DNA of 64,000 bases, taken from positions 1,860,001 through 1,924,000 of the forward strand of contig CP031970.1 of the NCBI GenBank assembly GCA_022354845.1, written 5' to 3'. Position numbers and translations under genes: made by a program. The notes beneath the pieces were generated by a model. The model saw nothing but the letters and a program-made list of their open reading frames with translations, made no database searches and had not been told where the DNA came from. Every line of letters starts with the position of its first letter. Within the stretch, counting starts at the first letter, position 1. Shown one piece after another: positions 9,643-18,591 of this stretch. The DNA comes from Streptococcus suis (GTDB taxonomy: Bacteria; Bacillota; Bacilli; Lactobacillales; Streptococcaceae).

Positions 9643-9661
9643 TTGACCAACTATTGACCAA
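9643..9661. repeat. Paired TTGACCAA repeats, left end (candidate integrase arm sites)
   Basis: TTGACCAA occurs at 9643-9650 and 9654-9661, an 11-bp period. The same pair with the same period occurs near the right end (20126-20144). This suggests arm-type binding sites for the integrase or its excision factor. Confidence 0.55.
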
Positions 9662-9738
9662 GCTATTTTTCAATTTTAAAAAGAAAATTTTTCATTACTA
9701 AGTTACTTTTCTTAAATTTCATACAATTAGTTTAGTAC

Positions 9739-9871
9739 CGACCTCGACTTTTGAGGTCTATACCAATATGGCATATATTTTATTCCCAAAAGTTGTTGAA
9801 ATAGCGTAGTCTTTTCAATGAGTTTTGGGAATCCAAAAAATCTTCCTACTATATTAATAGTAAGAAGATTT
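9739..9871. other. Cluster of three hairpins in the IME left end
   Basis: The stretch holds GACCTC-7-GAGGTC (9740-9758), a 10-bp perfect inverted repeat ATTCCCAAAA/TTTTGGGAAT (9782-9791 and 9823-9832), and a terminator-like stem AATCTTC...GAAGATT followed by T's (9839-9871). The last probably terminates the minus-strand operon or insulates the element. The others could be a single-strand origin or a structured RNA. No credible gene is present. Confidence 0.45.
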
Positions 9872-9880
9872 TTTTTATTA

Positions 9881-10459
9881 CTATTTTCTTGTATGGAATC
9901 TATAAGCAAAGAACCACCCAATTATAATAGATAGCATCCATCCACCCCATAAGGCAAGTATGAAAAGCATTACTGGTACGACTGTTAAGGATAATCTTAA
10001 AATCAGATAATCGGATGCCTTCGTGATAGCACGCGGTTTTGCTCTATCATATTTCGGAACTACACCAACAGGATAGCCGTATGAGTTATAAGTCACCTCG
10101 TGATGCGTATAGATATCTCCTCTTTCAAGCTCAGCCTTATAAATTGTTATGCTATTACGTACCATTCCACGAAAGAGAATATTACTACCGAAGAATCGTC
10201 CTGCTACTCTCAAAATAGCATCGAATACATAGGGATAAAGCAAGATATTAAATGTAATCCAAATGATTGTTAGAATTGTACTTGGAATCAACTCAAATTG
10301 ATTATGATAGTGCTTGACGTTATAAGCTTCAAATTCTGCTATTTTAGCAGATAGACTTTGCCACTTCATATATTCTATGAAAATCATAAAACATGCACCA
10401 AATAGATTAACAGGATTCAAATAATACCGCAACGGAAAATGGAATAATACTTTTTTCAT
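9881..10459 (-). CDS. Hypothetical membrane protein of the IME surface operon
   Basis: This 192-residue protein is not recognised as a named family. It has hydrophobic segments near residues 17-30, 58-78 and 152-186, and a polar central loop with a YNSYGYPVGV motif that may face one side of the membrane. Its ATG lies 2 bp from the stop of the 50-residue gene upstream, with a GGTGGTGA ribosome site inside that gene. It is probably co-transcribed with the surface exclusion gene and could assist it. The function is unknown. Confidence 0.6.
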   Translation of the reverse strand: MKKVLFHFPLRYYLNPVNLFGACFMIFIEYMKWQSLSAKIAEFEAYNVKHYHNQFELIPSTILTIIWITFNILLYPYVFDAILRVAGRFFGSNILFRGMVRNSITIYKAELERGDIYTHHEVTYNSYGYPVGVVPKYDRAKPRAITKASDYLILRLSLTVVPVMLFILALWGGWMLSIIIGWFFAYRFHTRK

Positions 10460-10460
10460 T

Positions 10461-10613
10461 TCACCACCACCAACGTCTAGGAGATGGAGATACTACATCT
10501 TTCACTACTCGAGTTGTTTCTTCTTCAAGATAGTTGAAAAGTATTCTCATTGCAGACATAGAAAGCAGTGTAAATTTCAAAAGAAATTTTACAATCAGAT
10601 TTACAATGTTCAT
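10461..10613 (-). CDS. Small 50-residue protein between the exclusion gene and a membrane protein
   Basis: The frame starts MNIVNLIVKFLLKFTLLSM and ends in SPSPRRWWW. It has one hydrophobic amphipathic N-terminal stretch and a charged tail. The ATG at 10613 is 3 bp after the stop codon of the LPXTG protein, and its own stop nearly touches the next gene. This tight packing argues that it is translated. The function is unknown. Confidence 0.5.
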   Translation of the reverse strand: MNIVNLIVKFLLKFTLLSMSAMRILFNYLEEETTRVVKDVVSPSPRRWWW

Positions 10614-10616
10614 TTC

Positions 10617-13085
10617 TTACCCTCTACGTTTTCTTCTTGCACCAGTTAAACCAAGGCTTGACAATACCGTTACACCAAAGAGTGCCAATAGGCTTTCTTG
10701 TTCTCCTGTTTGTGGTAATGCTTTGGCTCGTGCAACACGTGAATAGGTCACTTCCTCACCTGATGTTGTTTGTGTAACAGTGATACCTGCTTGGTTTGTG
10801 TTATTGGCAGTTGTAGTTGGTGTATCAGCTTTCTTAGTTGATAAAGTCAAAACAGGCTTCTCATCAACAGTTGTAGCATCTTTTGGTACTGCAATGACTG
10901 TACCGTCAGGAAGAACAGTAATCACATTATCTTTTGCTTTGTCTTCAAGGTCTTTGAGACGGTCATATTCTGCTTGAAGTTCAGCCAATTTGCTTTCTTC
11001 TTCGGCAAGTTTGACGCTCAAGTCTTTAAGGGCGTTGTGTGCAACCTCAGCTTTAGCAATTGCTTCTTTAAGAGCAGCTTCTTTATCAGACAACTTAGCT
11101 TTTGCTTCTTCTAGCTTAGTACCAGCTTCAAGGTAACCTTTCAACTCAGTAGCAAGTGCTTTAGCTTCTTCAACCAAGCGGTCTTTTTCTGCAAGAAGAG
11201 CTTCTTTTTCAGCATTCAAGCTTGCAAGAGTTGCTTCTTGTTTTGTGAGTTCAGCTTTTGCTACTTCAAGTGCAGTTGCTTTACTTGCTTGAACAGCTTG
11301 TGCATCAGCAAGTTTAGCTTTTGCGTCATCAAGTGCTGCTTTCTTAGTTGCAAGGTCTGCTGAGAAGTTATCAACAGCTTTTTGTGCTTTAACTTCACGA
11401 GCTTGTGCATTTTGAAGAGCAATCTTCGCAAGGCGTAGGTTATTTTCTGCGACTTGTGTTTGAAGTGGAGTGGCAGTAGCTTCAGCCAAAACTTTTTCGG
11501 CTGCTGTTTTTACTTCAAGAGCGGTTGCATAATCTGAACTTGCTTTAGTCAATTGAGCCTTAGCTGCGTCAGATGCGGCTTGAGCTTGAGCTTGGTCAGC
11601 TTGTGCTTTCACAAGTGTGGCTTGAAGTACAGTTGGGTCTTCTGGGTTGGTGATTGGGGTGCCGTCGTTAGTGAATGCTACGACCAACCAATAATCACTA
11701 TTGATATTTGCAACAGCAATACCAATGTTGTTTGCGAAGTTTAAGTTCGCTTGCAAGTGACCCCAGTTTGATGGGGCATCTGCAAATGATGTTACCAATA
11801 AAGCATTGTATACTGCACGCTTCAAATCTTCTTCAGTTTGAACGGTTGATTTTGAACCTAAACGAATTAGGTTTTCAACACCAGCACCGATATGTCCATC
11901 TGTTAATGGACTTGTTCCACGAGCTTTGTATTGGTCAGCACGTAATTGTGCTAAATCAATCGCTGCTTGTGTTACAGCAGTTGATGTCAAACCATTTAAC
12001 GCTTGACGGATTTGAGTTAGACCTTGTACATATAATTGTGAAGCTGAAATCTTTTGTTCGTTTGTAAGATTATCAATATCGACAAGTACTGATTTGCTGT
12101 CTTTACCGATTGATACCGTTGATTGCTCAATAGCAGTTGCACCAGAGTCAGTCATAAAGTCTGAGTCGCCTTCGGCTTTGTCAGCTTTGAATTGAGTCAA
12201 GTCTGCAATTGTAACAGTATCCACATTTGCTAAAGCGTCTTGTGCATCATTTACTGCGTCAGTTGTTTGGTTTAAGGTATTAGTTGTTGAAACAACATCA
12301 TCTTGAGCTTTTGTAAGAACAGCTTTAGATGTGTCAACAGCGTCTGATTTTACTGCGACATCAGTTGTTGCTGCATCAATTGCAGTTTGACGGTCAGCGT
12401 CAGCTTGTTTTGCTGTTGAGACTGCATCAGTTGCAGTTGCCACATTTGTTTCAGCATTTTGGACATCAGCTTTAGCTTGGTCAAGATTAGCTTGAGCTTC
12501 AGCGAGACCAGTACCAGAAATAGCGTCTTGTGCTGATTTGACGTTGTCTTCAGCAGCTGTCACGTCAGCATCAGCTGTGTCTTTTTCTGCTTGAGCAGTA
12601 TCAACAGCAGTTTTTGCATCAGCAACAGTTTGAGTTTGTGATGCGATTTCAGCGTTAACTTCATCTGTTTCAGTAGCGTTAGCTTCTTGGTCTGCAAGAT
12701 TAGCTGCTTGGTCAGCTTGGTTAGCTTCAATGTTTTCTGGTGTTGCGTTTGCAGCGTTAGCTTCTGCTTCAGATACAGCTTCAGTTGCAGTCGCAACGTC
12801 AGCTTCAGCAGTAGCCTGTGCTTGGTCAGCTTGTGTTGCTGCATCTTGTGCAGTATCTACTTGACCTTTAACGTCAGAAACAACTTGAGTCTGAGCATCA
12901 AGTGCTGGTTTAACATCAGCAGAAGTCTTAGTTGCTTCCGCTTTAGGTGCTTCTGTTGTAGAAACAACAGTGTCATTAGTTGCTTCAACTGTTGGTGTTG
13001 TTTCCTCAGCGAATGCTGGTGTACCAACTGTTGCAAGGGTGATTGCAGTTGTTGCTGCAAGGGATTTAAATGTGCTCTTTGCCAT
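10617..13085 (-). CDS. Sec10/PrgA-like surface exclusion protein, LPXTG anchored
   Basis: This 822-residue protein has an N-terminal signal peptide (cleavage near AFAEE), a long alanine-rich coiled coil (about 40-280), a globular CAP-like domain (about 290-480, with GHIGAGVENL and WGHLQANLNF), a second coiled coil (about 490-720) and an LPQTG sortase signal with hydrophobic helix and basic tail. This layout matches Sec10/PrgA of enterococcal conjugative plasmids, which reduces entry of the same element into a cell that already has it. GGAGAA supports the ATG at 13085 over the frame's upstream ATG. It leads a three-gene operon. Confidence 0.85.
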   Translation of the reverse strand: MAKSTFKSLAATTAITLATVGTPAFAEETTPTVEATNDTVVSTTEAPKAEATKTSADVKPALDAQTQVVSDVKGQVDTAQDAATQADQAQATAEADVATATEAVSEAEANAANATPENIEANQADQAANLADQEANATETDEVNAEIASQTQTVADAKTAVDTAQAEKDTADADVTAAEDNVKSAQDAISGTGLAEAQANLDQAKADVQNAETNVATATDAVSTAKQADADRQTAIDAATTDVAVKSDAVDTSKAVLTKAQDDVVSTTNTLNQTTDAVNDAQDALANVDTVTIADLTQFKADKAEGDSDFMTDSGATAIEQSTVSIGKDSKSVLVDIDNLTNEQKISASQLYVQGLTQIRQALNGLTSTAVTQAAIDLAQLRADQYKARGTSPLTDGHIGAGVENLIRLGSKSTVQTEEDLKRAVYNALLVTSFADAPSNWGHLQANLNFANNIGIAVANINSDYWLVVAFTNDGTPITNPEDPTVLQATLVKAQADQAQAQAASDAAKAQLTKASSDYATALEVKTAAEKVLAEATATPLQTQVAENNLRLAKIALQNAQAREVKAQKAVDNFSADLATKKAALDDAKAKLADAQAVQASKATALEVAKAELTKQEATLASLNAEKEALLAEKDRLVEEAKALATELKGYLEAGTKLEEAKAKLSDKEAALKEAIAKAEVAHNALKDLSVKLAEEESKLAELQAEYDRLKDLEDKAKDNVITVLPDGTVIAVPKDATTVDEKPVLTLSTKKADTPTTTANNTNQAGITVTQTTSGEEVTYSRVARAKALPQTGEQESLLALFGVTVLSSLGLTGARRKRRG

Positions 13086-13097
13086 AAAGTTCTCCAT

Positions 13098-13239
13098 TAT
13101 TGTTTTATAGAACCAACCTTAAAAGGTTTCTCATTTCCGATTTTATCATATAAAAACAACCTTGTAAAGTTGCAAACAACCTTTTGAGAGCTTAATAAAT
13201 GCAGATAAAACCTGTATTATTGCTAATAAGAGGTGCATA
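13098..13239. promoter_or_regulatory. Divergent control region of the surface operon and XRE gene
   Basis: For the minus-strand operon, TTTACA (13163-13168) and TAAAAT (13140-13145) are spaced 17 bp. Two direct AACAACCTT repeats (13155-13163 and 13175-13183), 20 bp apart, overlap this promoter. They are good candidate operators for the divergently encoded XRE protein. Confidence 0.5.
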
Positions 13240-13575
13240 ATGGAAGAATCATTACAAAAGTTTATTGGCAAACGTATTCGCCTTTTAAGGTTGCAAAAAG
13301 GGCTAACACAAGAACAAGTTGAAGAAATGGCTGATTTGGGTACTAATTACGTCTATAAATTAGAACACCTAGAAACTAATATTAAAATCAATACGCTAGA
13401 AAAAGTTATGACTGCACTGGATTCTGATATCGCATCATTTTTTGATATTACTCCAAAAGATGAAGATCCAAACATAGCTGACCTAGTTAGCAACCTAAAG
13501 AACTTACCTGAAAAACAGCAAAAAGAAATACTATCAGCTTTTAACACTATCATCAATCAATTTAAGCAAAAATGA
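13240..13575 (+). CDS. XRE-family transcriptional regulator
   Basis: This 111-residue protein has a helix-turn-helix in residues 9-63 (IRLLRLQKGLTQEQVEEMADLG) and a C-terminal helical tail. It is transcribed away from the surface exclusion operon and probably controls it through the repeats in the shared spacer. The start has AAGAGGTG upstream. It ends in a strong bidirectional terminator. Confidence 0.85.
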   Translation: MEESLQKFIGKRIRLLRLQKGLTQEQVEEMADLGTNYVYKLEHLETNIKINTLEKVMTALDSDIASFFDITPKDEDPNIADLVSNLKNLPEKQQKEILSAFNTIINQFKQK

Positions 13576-13605
13576 ACCGCTAAGAATAAATCCTAGCGGT
13601 TTTCT
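13575..13605. terminator. Bidirectional terminator
   Basis: AACCGCTA / TAGCGGTT with a 11-nt loop, then TTTCTTTC. It overlaps the stop codon of the convergent 13593-14444 gene and separates the two transcripts. Confidence 0.75.
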
Positions 13606-14444
13606 TTCTTTTTATATAGTAGATCAACATGCCATCTACTTACATTATCAACTAGTTTCACTTCTCCCTCCATTTGCGCTTGATAATCAATGAGCGATTG
13701 AATAAAAGTATCTGTTGATTTCACAAAATCAAATTGTGGTCGATACTCACTATCACTAAATGGATGAGGTAGTGCATCAAATGTCATATCCGTTGCCAAA
13801 GTCAAACTATCTGAAATTAAATCATAATATTGTTTCCCCCTATTAAATAAAGCACCTTTTTCTAGAATAGCTAATAACTTTGTTTCAAAAAACAATTTAA
13901 TATGCTCTTCCAATTTTTTTGTATAGCGTTTCCCAAAATAAGCAAAGTGTTCTATTGCAAATTCAGATTGATAATGATTGTACAGAACTTGGGTCGCTAA
14001 CAATCTCTGATCTTCACTTTCTGTATAATCAAACCTTGGTAACAACAAACCAATACCGTTGCCATATTTAGTCTTCCATTCTTTCAGGGCTAATTGGTAA
14101 GCAAATGGTACATAATAACACAAGGCTTGCTCTACAATAGTTGGATATTTTTTCATTAGATAATCAATTCCAACAAAAAACAACTTGCCAAAATAGGCTT
14201 CACGTTCTTGTTCGTTACCCCAAATAAGAGTGTATGAAGATTCAAAATATAAACTCTTAACAATATCATCCGCATACGATGGAGTCAACAAATATGGATT
14301 TTTTTTATAACGTTTGTTATTAACAATGTTTGTAACTACATTAGGATCAGATAATATCACATCTCTATTTTGATATCTTTTTTCTTTTTTCCTCTTTTTA
14401 ACTCGTTGACTAATCATGTAATAGATTGCTTCATCTGTATTCAT
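13593..14444 (-). CDS. Hypothetical protein with basic N-terminus, possible DNA-binding
   Basis: This protein of about 283 residues is not recognised. The first 60 residues are rich in Lys and Arg and predict helices that could form a helix-turn-helix (DEAIYYMISQRVKKRKKEKR...VVTNIVNNKRY); the rest is mostly helical and aromatic-rich, without membrane segments. GAGGTG is well spaced for the ATG at 14444; a GTG at 14453 is an alternative. It diverges from the mobilisation genes. A regulatory or element-maintenance role is possible but unproven. Confidence 0.6.
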   Translation of the reverse strand: MNTDEAIYYMISQRVKKRKKEKRYQNRDVILSDPNVVTNIVNNKRYKKNPYLLTPSYADDIVKSLYFESSYTLIWGNEQEREAYFGKLFFVGIDYLMKKYPTIVEQALCYYVPFAYQLALKEWKTKYGNGIGLLLPRFDYTESEDQRLLATQVLYNHYQSEFAIEHFAYFGKRYTKKLEEHIKLFFETKLLAILEKGALFNRGKQYYDLISDSLTLATDMTFDALPHPFSDSEYRPQFDFVKSTDTFIQSLIDYQAQMEGEVKLVDNVSRWHVDLLYKKKENR

Positions 14445-14606
14445 TTCTTTCACCTCTTTTCTAGTTCAATCAATTTTATCATGACTTGGGTTGTTTTTCA
14501 AATATTTTTCATCTGTTGTTCCCAATCCACCACCCAATAAATTGTTATAATAGATGATGTAAAAGATAGTTAATCGCTATCTAAGATTTTAGAAAGGGCT
14601 GACTTT

Positions 14607-15056
14607 TTGTCAGCAATGGTGACTTCTATGTCAAATGCTTTAACTCAATCTGGATTGTTTGGAAACAATTCTTCAACATCAACTAGCGAGATCATTAACG
14701 ATCGTCGTATTGCTCCTGAGCGCAATGATATTACTACTTGTGTAGCTATCAGCGTTTCTGAACCACAGCCATTTTTCCCAATTGTTGGTTTTGAAAAAAA
14801 CAAGAACGGTAAAAATGCACCCGTATTTTCGGATCAATCCATCGGATATGAAGTCTTTCTTACCATGCCGAAAGAAGATGGAGCGGTTAAGTTAATCAGT
14901 TTAGTTGTACCAACTCTTGCGATTGCTCAAAAAATTCAATTCCGTCATCTCTATCAATTGGTAAACCCTCGGGGTCGTTATAAATATAAAAGTTTTGATG
15001 TTCTCGAATTATGGGCTGAAGATGTCAAAGAAGTCAAATTGGGAGGGGGACAATAA
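14607..15056 (+). CDS. Hypothetical IME protein, first gene of the mobilisation operon
   Basis: This protein of about 149 residues is of unknown function and begins a run of closely packed plus-strand genes leading to the coupling protein. AAAGGG is spaced 8 bp from a TTG at 14607; ATG codons at 14616 and 14628 are alternatives. There are no membrane segments. Position and size recall the small accessory proteins upstream of TcpA in Tn916-type modules (Orf22/Orf23), but I cannot confirm homology. Confidence 0.65.
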   Translation: MSAMVTSMSNALTQSGLFGNNSSTSTSEIINDRRIAPERNDITTCVAISVSEPQPFFPIVGFEKNKNGKNAPVFSDQSIGYEVFLTMPKEDGAVKLISLVVPTLAIAQKIQFRHLYQLVNPRGRYKYKSFDVLELWAEDVKEVKLGGGQ

Positions 15057-15057
15057 T

Positions 15058-15297
15058 ATGAAGGATATCCACGAAGAACTAGCAGACTTATCAGCTGATG
15101 ATCTCCCTCTTGACCTTCGAAACATGTTCGCAAGCTATCTACGTACAGAAGACAAAGAAATCATTGATTCCTTTATTAATTTAAGCCTAGCTTATTCCAA
15201 CGGTCGCTATACTGATTTTATTCGTGCTTACATGTACTATGAATTGATACGTCGTAAGATGTGGGCTGAATTGGAAGAACTCTGTAAGAAGTTATGA
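15058..15297 (+). CDS. Small acidic hypothetical protein
   Basis: This 79-residue, largely helical acidic protein starts at an ATG 1 bp after the previous stop, with a strong GGGAGGGGG ribosome site. The stop overlaps the start of the FtsK-like gene (ATGA), indicating coupled translation. It is perhaps a mobilisation accessory factor; no family is recognised. Confidence 0.65.
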   Translation: MKDIHEELADLSADDLPLDLRNMFASYLRTEDKEIIDSFINLSLAYSNGRYTDFIRAYMYYELIRRKMWAELEELCKKL

Positions 15298-16733
15298 TTA
15301 GATATCGTTTAAACTCACATCTAGGCTATATGATGAGAGCCTACCCTAGTGTAGTAACCCTGCTTCAATTACTTGGAGTAGGGCTACTAGTCACAGGGTT
15401 GATTGGTGAATGGTTAATTAGGAAAGCAGTTGAACTAGAGCTGATTATGGCTCCCAGTAAATGGGCATTCTATCTAATGATATTTGGTTCAGCTGTCTTG
15501 CTTCTTGTTAATGGTTCATTACTCTTGCATTTTCTGCATCGTGTTAAAGCAGCGGATTCATTTTCTCAATATCAACAATTAAGATTAATAGAGCGTCAAG
15601 CTCACAAAGCATTGAAAGATTCAGCAACAGCTAATCGCAAAGTCGGCAGCAAATTCATAGATGTTTCCAAAGCGCATGCGTGCTTCTCGAAGCAAAGCAG
15701 GCGCATTACTGTTACGATCAATAAATTAGCTGATCAAACTACTGATGATTTAGAAAAATTTGCGGATATGCTCTCATCTATTTTAGTGGGTAAAAACCGC
15801 TCATTGATTGTTCTTGACTATTGGATATCATTTGATAATACTGAATTTACCTATCTGCTAGATAGCATTGATGATGCACAAGCAAGACAGCTGAAACCTA
15901 AATGCATCACAGAATTAAAGCCAGCTAATGACTATGAAATAACAGTGGAAACAGGATTGACCTTTTCAATGGTTAAAAATATTCATTTACTACTGGTTGG
16001 CAATACTTCATCATCAAAGACCACTTTTCTAAAATCTATGCTAGCTCAAGTATTTATGTTTGATTCTGAAGTTGACTTAACAATATTTGATGTCAAATCC
16101 GAATTCAGTTCGTGGGACTTTTTACCTAAAGGTACTATTATTTCAGATAGTGACGAAATTCTAGCTTATTTTGAAACTTTACTTGATTTAGTTATTCAAC
16201 GTGAAAAAGAGATTGCTCAATTAGCTGCAAGGGATGATATAACTGGTGCTACATTTATCAATTTCGGTCAAGAAATGAGAATGAAACTCGTTATCATTGA
16301 AGAATATTCTGCAATGTTAAGTAGTATTACTGATGCCAAAAAGCGGAAAAGGGTTCAAGATCTAGTTTTATCCGTGGTATCTCGCTCACGTTCTAGTGGG
16401 GTCTATATGTGTATCTGTATGCAGCAACCACGTTCAGAACTACTTTCTACTGCTGTTAGGGACAATCTTGGTGTCCGTATATGTCTATCAAATGGAGCTA
16501 TTACCGACGAGCTTGCACGTATGGTTTTCGGAGAAGCTGATAATATTGAAAACCATGCCCCACGCTTTAGTGGCTACATCATGACCTCTGACGGTCAATT
16601 CTCTAAGCCAAGACGATTTTGGAACATTAACATGCACGAACATGGACTTGAAAAGATCAGTATTTTTGAAAAAGCTTATCTATACGGTATCAAGAAACGA
16701 AAATCATTAAAACAATCCACGTCTAACCCTTAA
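15294..16733 (+). CDS. FtsK/TcpA-like coupling protein of the IME
   Basis: This 479-residue protein has two N-terminal transmembrane helices (about 22-42 and 58-80) and a cytoplasmic FtsK/HerA ATPase domain. Walker A is atypical, GNTSSSKTT (about 236-244), with Ser in place of the usual Gly before Lys. Walker B is LVIIEEYS (about 331), and a later QQPRSE resembles the FtsK sensor region. Such proteins bring the relaxase-DNA complex to the helper's secretion channel. It sits directly upstream of the relaxase. Confidence 0.85.
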   Translation: MIRYRLNSHLGYMMRAYPSVVTLLQLLGVGLLVTGLIGEWLIRKAVELELIMAPSKWAFYLMIFGSAVLLLVNGSLLLHFLHRVKAADSFSQYQQLRLIERQAHKALKDSATANRKVGSKFIDVSKAHACFSKQSRRITVTINKLADQTTDDLEKFADMLSSILVGKNRSLIVLDYWISFDNTEFTYLLDSIDDAQARQLKPKCITELKPANDYEITVETGLTFSMVKNIHLLLVGNTSSSKTTFLKSMLAQVFMFDSEVDLTIFDVKSEFSSWDFLPKGTIISDSDEILAYFETLLDLVIQREKEIAQLAARDDITGATFINFGQEMRMKLVIIEEYSAMLSSITDAKKRKRVQDLVLSVVSRSRSSGVYMCICMQQPRSELLSTAVRDNLGVRICLSNGAITDELARMVFGEADNIENHAPRFSGYIMTSDGQFSKPRRFWNINMHEHGLEKISIFEKAYLYGIKKRKSLKQSTSNP

Positions 16734-16789
16734 AATTTGGAACATCATTTGAATCTGTGTTGTGCCAAATTTTGAACCCTATTTGATGA

Positions 16790-16881
16790 TTTTGGACGCC
16801 ACATAAATCTCCGTCAGTGGCGTCCAAAAAACAATCAAATCTATCCCAACAAAAATGACACATTATAATCATTTTGTGTCA
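16790..16881. repeat. Inverted repeats before the relaxase gene: candidate oriT
   Basis: A perfect 13-bp stem TTTTGGACGCCAC / GTGGCGTCCAAAA with a 14-nt loop (16790-16829) is followed by TGACACA / TGTGTCA (16856-16862 and 16875-16881). The pair lies in the 174-bp gap between the coupling and relaxase genes, where nick sites of Rep-type relaxases are often found. A terminator role for the first hairpin cannot be excluded. Confidence 0.5.
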
Positions 16882-16907
16882 AAAATAATTCACTACGGAG
16901 GTCAAAT

Positions 16908-18266
16908 ATGACTAAAAGAAAACCTATTAATCCTAACGATCGAAAACGGAAATTTTTCGGTCAAATTTCTTATGAATATGAGAAAAACGCTAATCCTGAT
17001 CTAACAAAAGATGATTTCAAGAAATCAGTTGAAAAACGTATTAAAGAGCTATGTAAAAATGATGATGACATCTATTACTTGATTTTTCATGATAAGGATA
17101 TCAATGAAGACGGAACACCTAAATGCCTACATGTGCATTTCGTAATTATATTCAAAAATCCCCATACCTATCAATCAGTTTACAAAAGCTTACAAATTTC
17201 ACGACAAGAAAATTTAGAGTTTGTTCGTAGCTCAATCAAAGCTTGTAGGTACTTGACACATAGAAATGAGCGAAATATGGCTCAGGGCAAATTCCCATAC
17301 AATGTTGATGAAGTTATTCAATCACCAAATGGTAACTATATCAATTCAATTATGGGTGAAATCAAAAAACACACCAAAGAACAATCTGAAGATGGCTCAG
17401 AAGTTGAGGAGTATTGCTTGGATCTTAGCTATCAAATATCATCAGATGGATTACTACCTCTAGAAGCAAAAAAAGCTTTGTTTGAACAATTCACTCAACG
17501 AACCGCACAAAAAGCATGGAATCAAAATAAACGTCAATTTGAAGAAAATCGTCAAGAATACATTCAAAAAGAGTTTGAACGTATGAGTCGTGGAGAACGG
17601 AACCATAATAGTATTTATATCCAAGGCGATGGAAATAGTGGAAAATCTTTCTTAGCACGACTCATTGCAGAACAACATGATCGTCTAGGAGCACATACCC
17701 CATCTATCAATAAAAAACGGTTTGATTTAGGTTCTGGTTACAAGGGTCAAAAAACAATGATCATCAATGAATTTGATGCATCATGTGGCATGGCTTACCG
17801 TGAACTCTTTCAAATCCTTGAACCAAATTCGGCTAATCAGCTCAGTTCTCGTTTTAAAGATGCTTATATTATCAATGATTTGACAATTATAACTAACTCT
17901 AAAACTTACGGGGATTGGGTAGATGCTTGGTTTCCTAAGAAAAAGGAATACCATCAGTTAATGAGGCGAATTCGTTATATCGTAAAAATGTATCATGACG
18001 ACCATAACAAACTCATTATTGAATTATGGTACTACCATGCTATCCGTGATTTAAAAGAAAAAGCAAAGCTGCAATTCAATAAAATCAAGGAATGGAAATT
18101 AGACAGCATCACTGAGGATTCAGAATCCGATTTGACGAAGGTTGCCCAAGAAATATTAGCTGAAATTCTAAACAATCAGTCAAATTCTAAACAAACACAA
18201 AAAGTTGCCGTAAAATCCACCGACCAAAGCGATTCAAACGACAACCTAGAAGATTTAGAAGATTAG
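16908..18266 (+). CDS. Rep-type relaxase/replication initiator with SF3-like helicase domain
   Basis: This 452-residue protein begins with a rolling-circle Rep domain: metal-binding LHVHFVI (about residues 73-79) and a conserved ACRYLTHRNE with a candidate catalytic tyrosine region (about 110-120). From about residue 230 there is a P-loop ATPase domain with GDGNSGKSF (about 240) and a Walker B MIINEFD. This Rep plus helicase layout is the relaxase of many streptococcal IMEs; it would nick oriT and perhaps allow circular replication. The start has ACGGAGGTC upstream. Confidence 0.85.
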   Translation: MTKRKPINPNDRKRKFFGQISYEYEKNANPDLTKDDFKKSVEKRIKELCKNDDDIYYLIFHDKDINEDGTPKCLHVHFVIIFKNPHTYQSVYKSLQISRQENLEFVRSSIKACRYLTHRNERNMAQGKFPYNVDEVIQSPNGNYINSIMGEIKKHTKEQSEDGSEVEEYCLDLSYQISSDGLLPLEAKKALFEQFTQRTAQKAWNQNKRQFEENRQEYIQKEFERMSRGERNHNSIYIQGDGNSGKSFLARLIAEQHDRLGAHTPSINKKRFDLGSGYKGQKTMIINEFDASCGMAYRELFQILEPNSANQLSSRFKDAYIINDLTIITNSKTYGDWVDAWFPKKKEYHQLMRRIRYIVKMYHDDHNKLIIELWYYHAIRDLKEKAKLQFNKIKEWKLDSITEDSESDLTKVAQEILAEILNNQSNSKQTQKVAVKSTDQSDSNDNLEDLED

Positions 18267-18324
18267 TCAAGTAAACCAACCCCTTTCTTGATTATCTCAT
18301 ATCATGACAATGAGGTAAAGCAAA

Positions 18325-18591
18325 ATGATAAAACTAACAACAAACGATCTGATTTGTTTATTACAAGAAATTGAAAATATGGAAGCCACTCTTGAACTAG
18401 AAACAGGATTCAACTCCTATGATTACTTTTTAACTGATATTCTTAAGATGAACTCTGAACAAGTTTTAAAATGTTTGAATTCTCAAAAGGATAATCATAG
18501 GTGGTTAATGAACCGCCTAACGGATTTTGTCAGTGAGTATTTCAATATTCAATATCAGTATGATCCTAAAGATGAAAGGAATAAGCTATGA
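18325..18591 (+). CDS. Small hypothetical protein
   Basis: This 88-residue acidic helical protein is of unknown function, between relaxase and DUF771 genes. ATGAGGTAAAGC provides the ribosome site. Its stop overlaps the start of the next gene by 4 bp. Confidence 0.6.
   Translation: MIKLTTNDLICLLQEIENMEATLELETGFNSYDYFLTDILKMNSEQVLKCLNSQKDNHRWLMNRLTDFVSEYFNIQYQYDPKDERNKL

Noticed and set aside
9727..9921. 64-codon minus-strand frame in the IME left end
   Set aside because: It spans two strong hairpins and overlaps the end of the 192-residue gene in another frame.
11553..12067. Overlapping plus-strand frames inside the exclusion gene
   Set aside because: They lie antisense to a well-supported gene and have no start signals.
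10617..13085. CRISPR-like repetition in the exclusion gene
   Set aside because: The repeated units are degenerate coding heptads without constant repeat and spacer lengths. No CRISPR array or cas gene is seen anywhere in the window.
12687..13187. Cysteine- and serine-rich plus-strand frame opposite the exclusion gene
   Set aside because: It is the antisense shadow of the repetitive alanine-rich coiled coil; no ribosome site, and its composition simply mirrors the coding strand.
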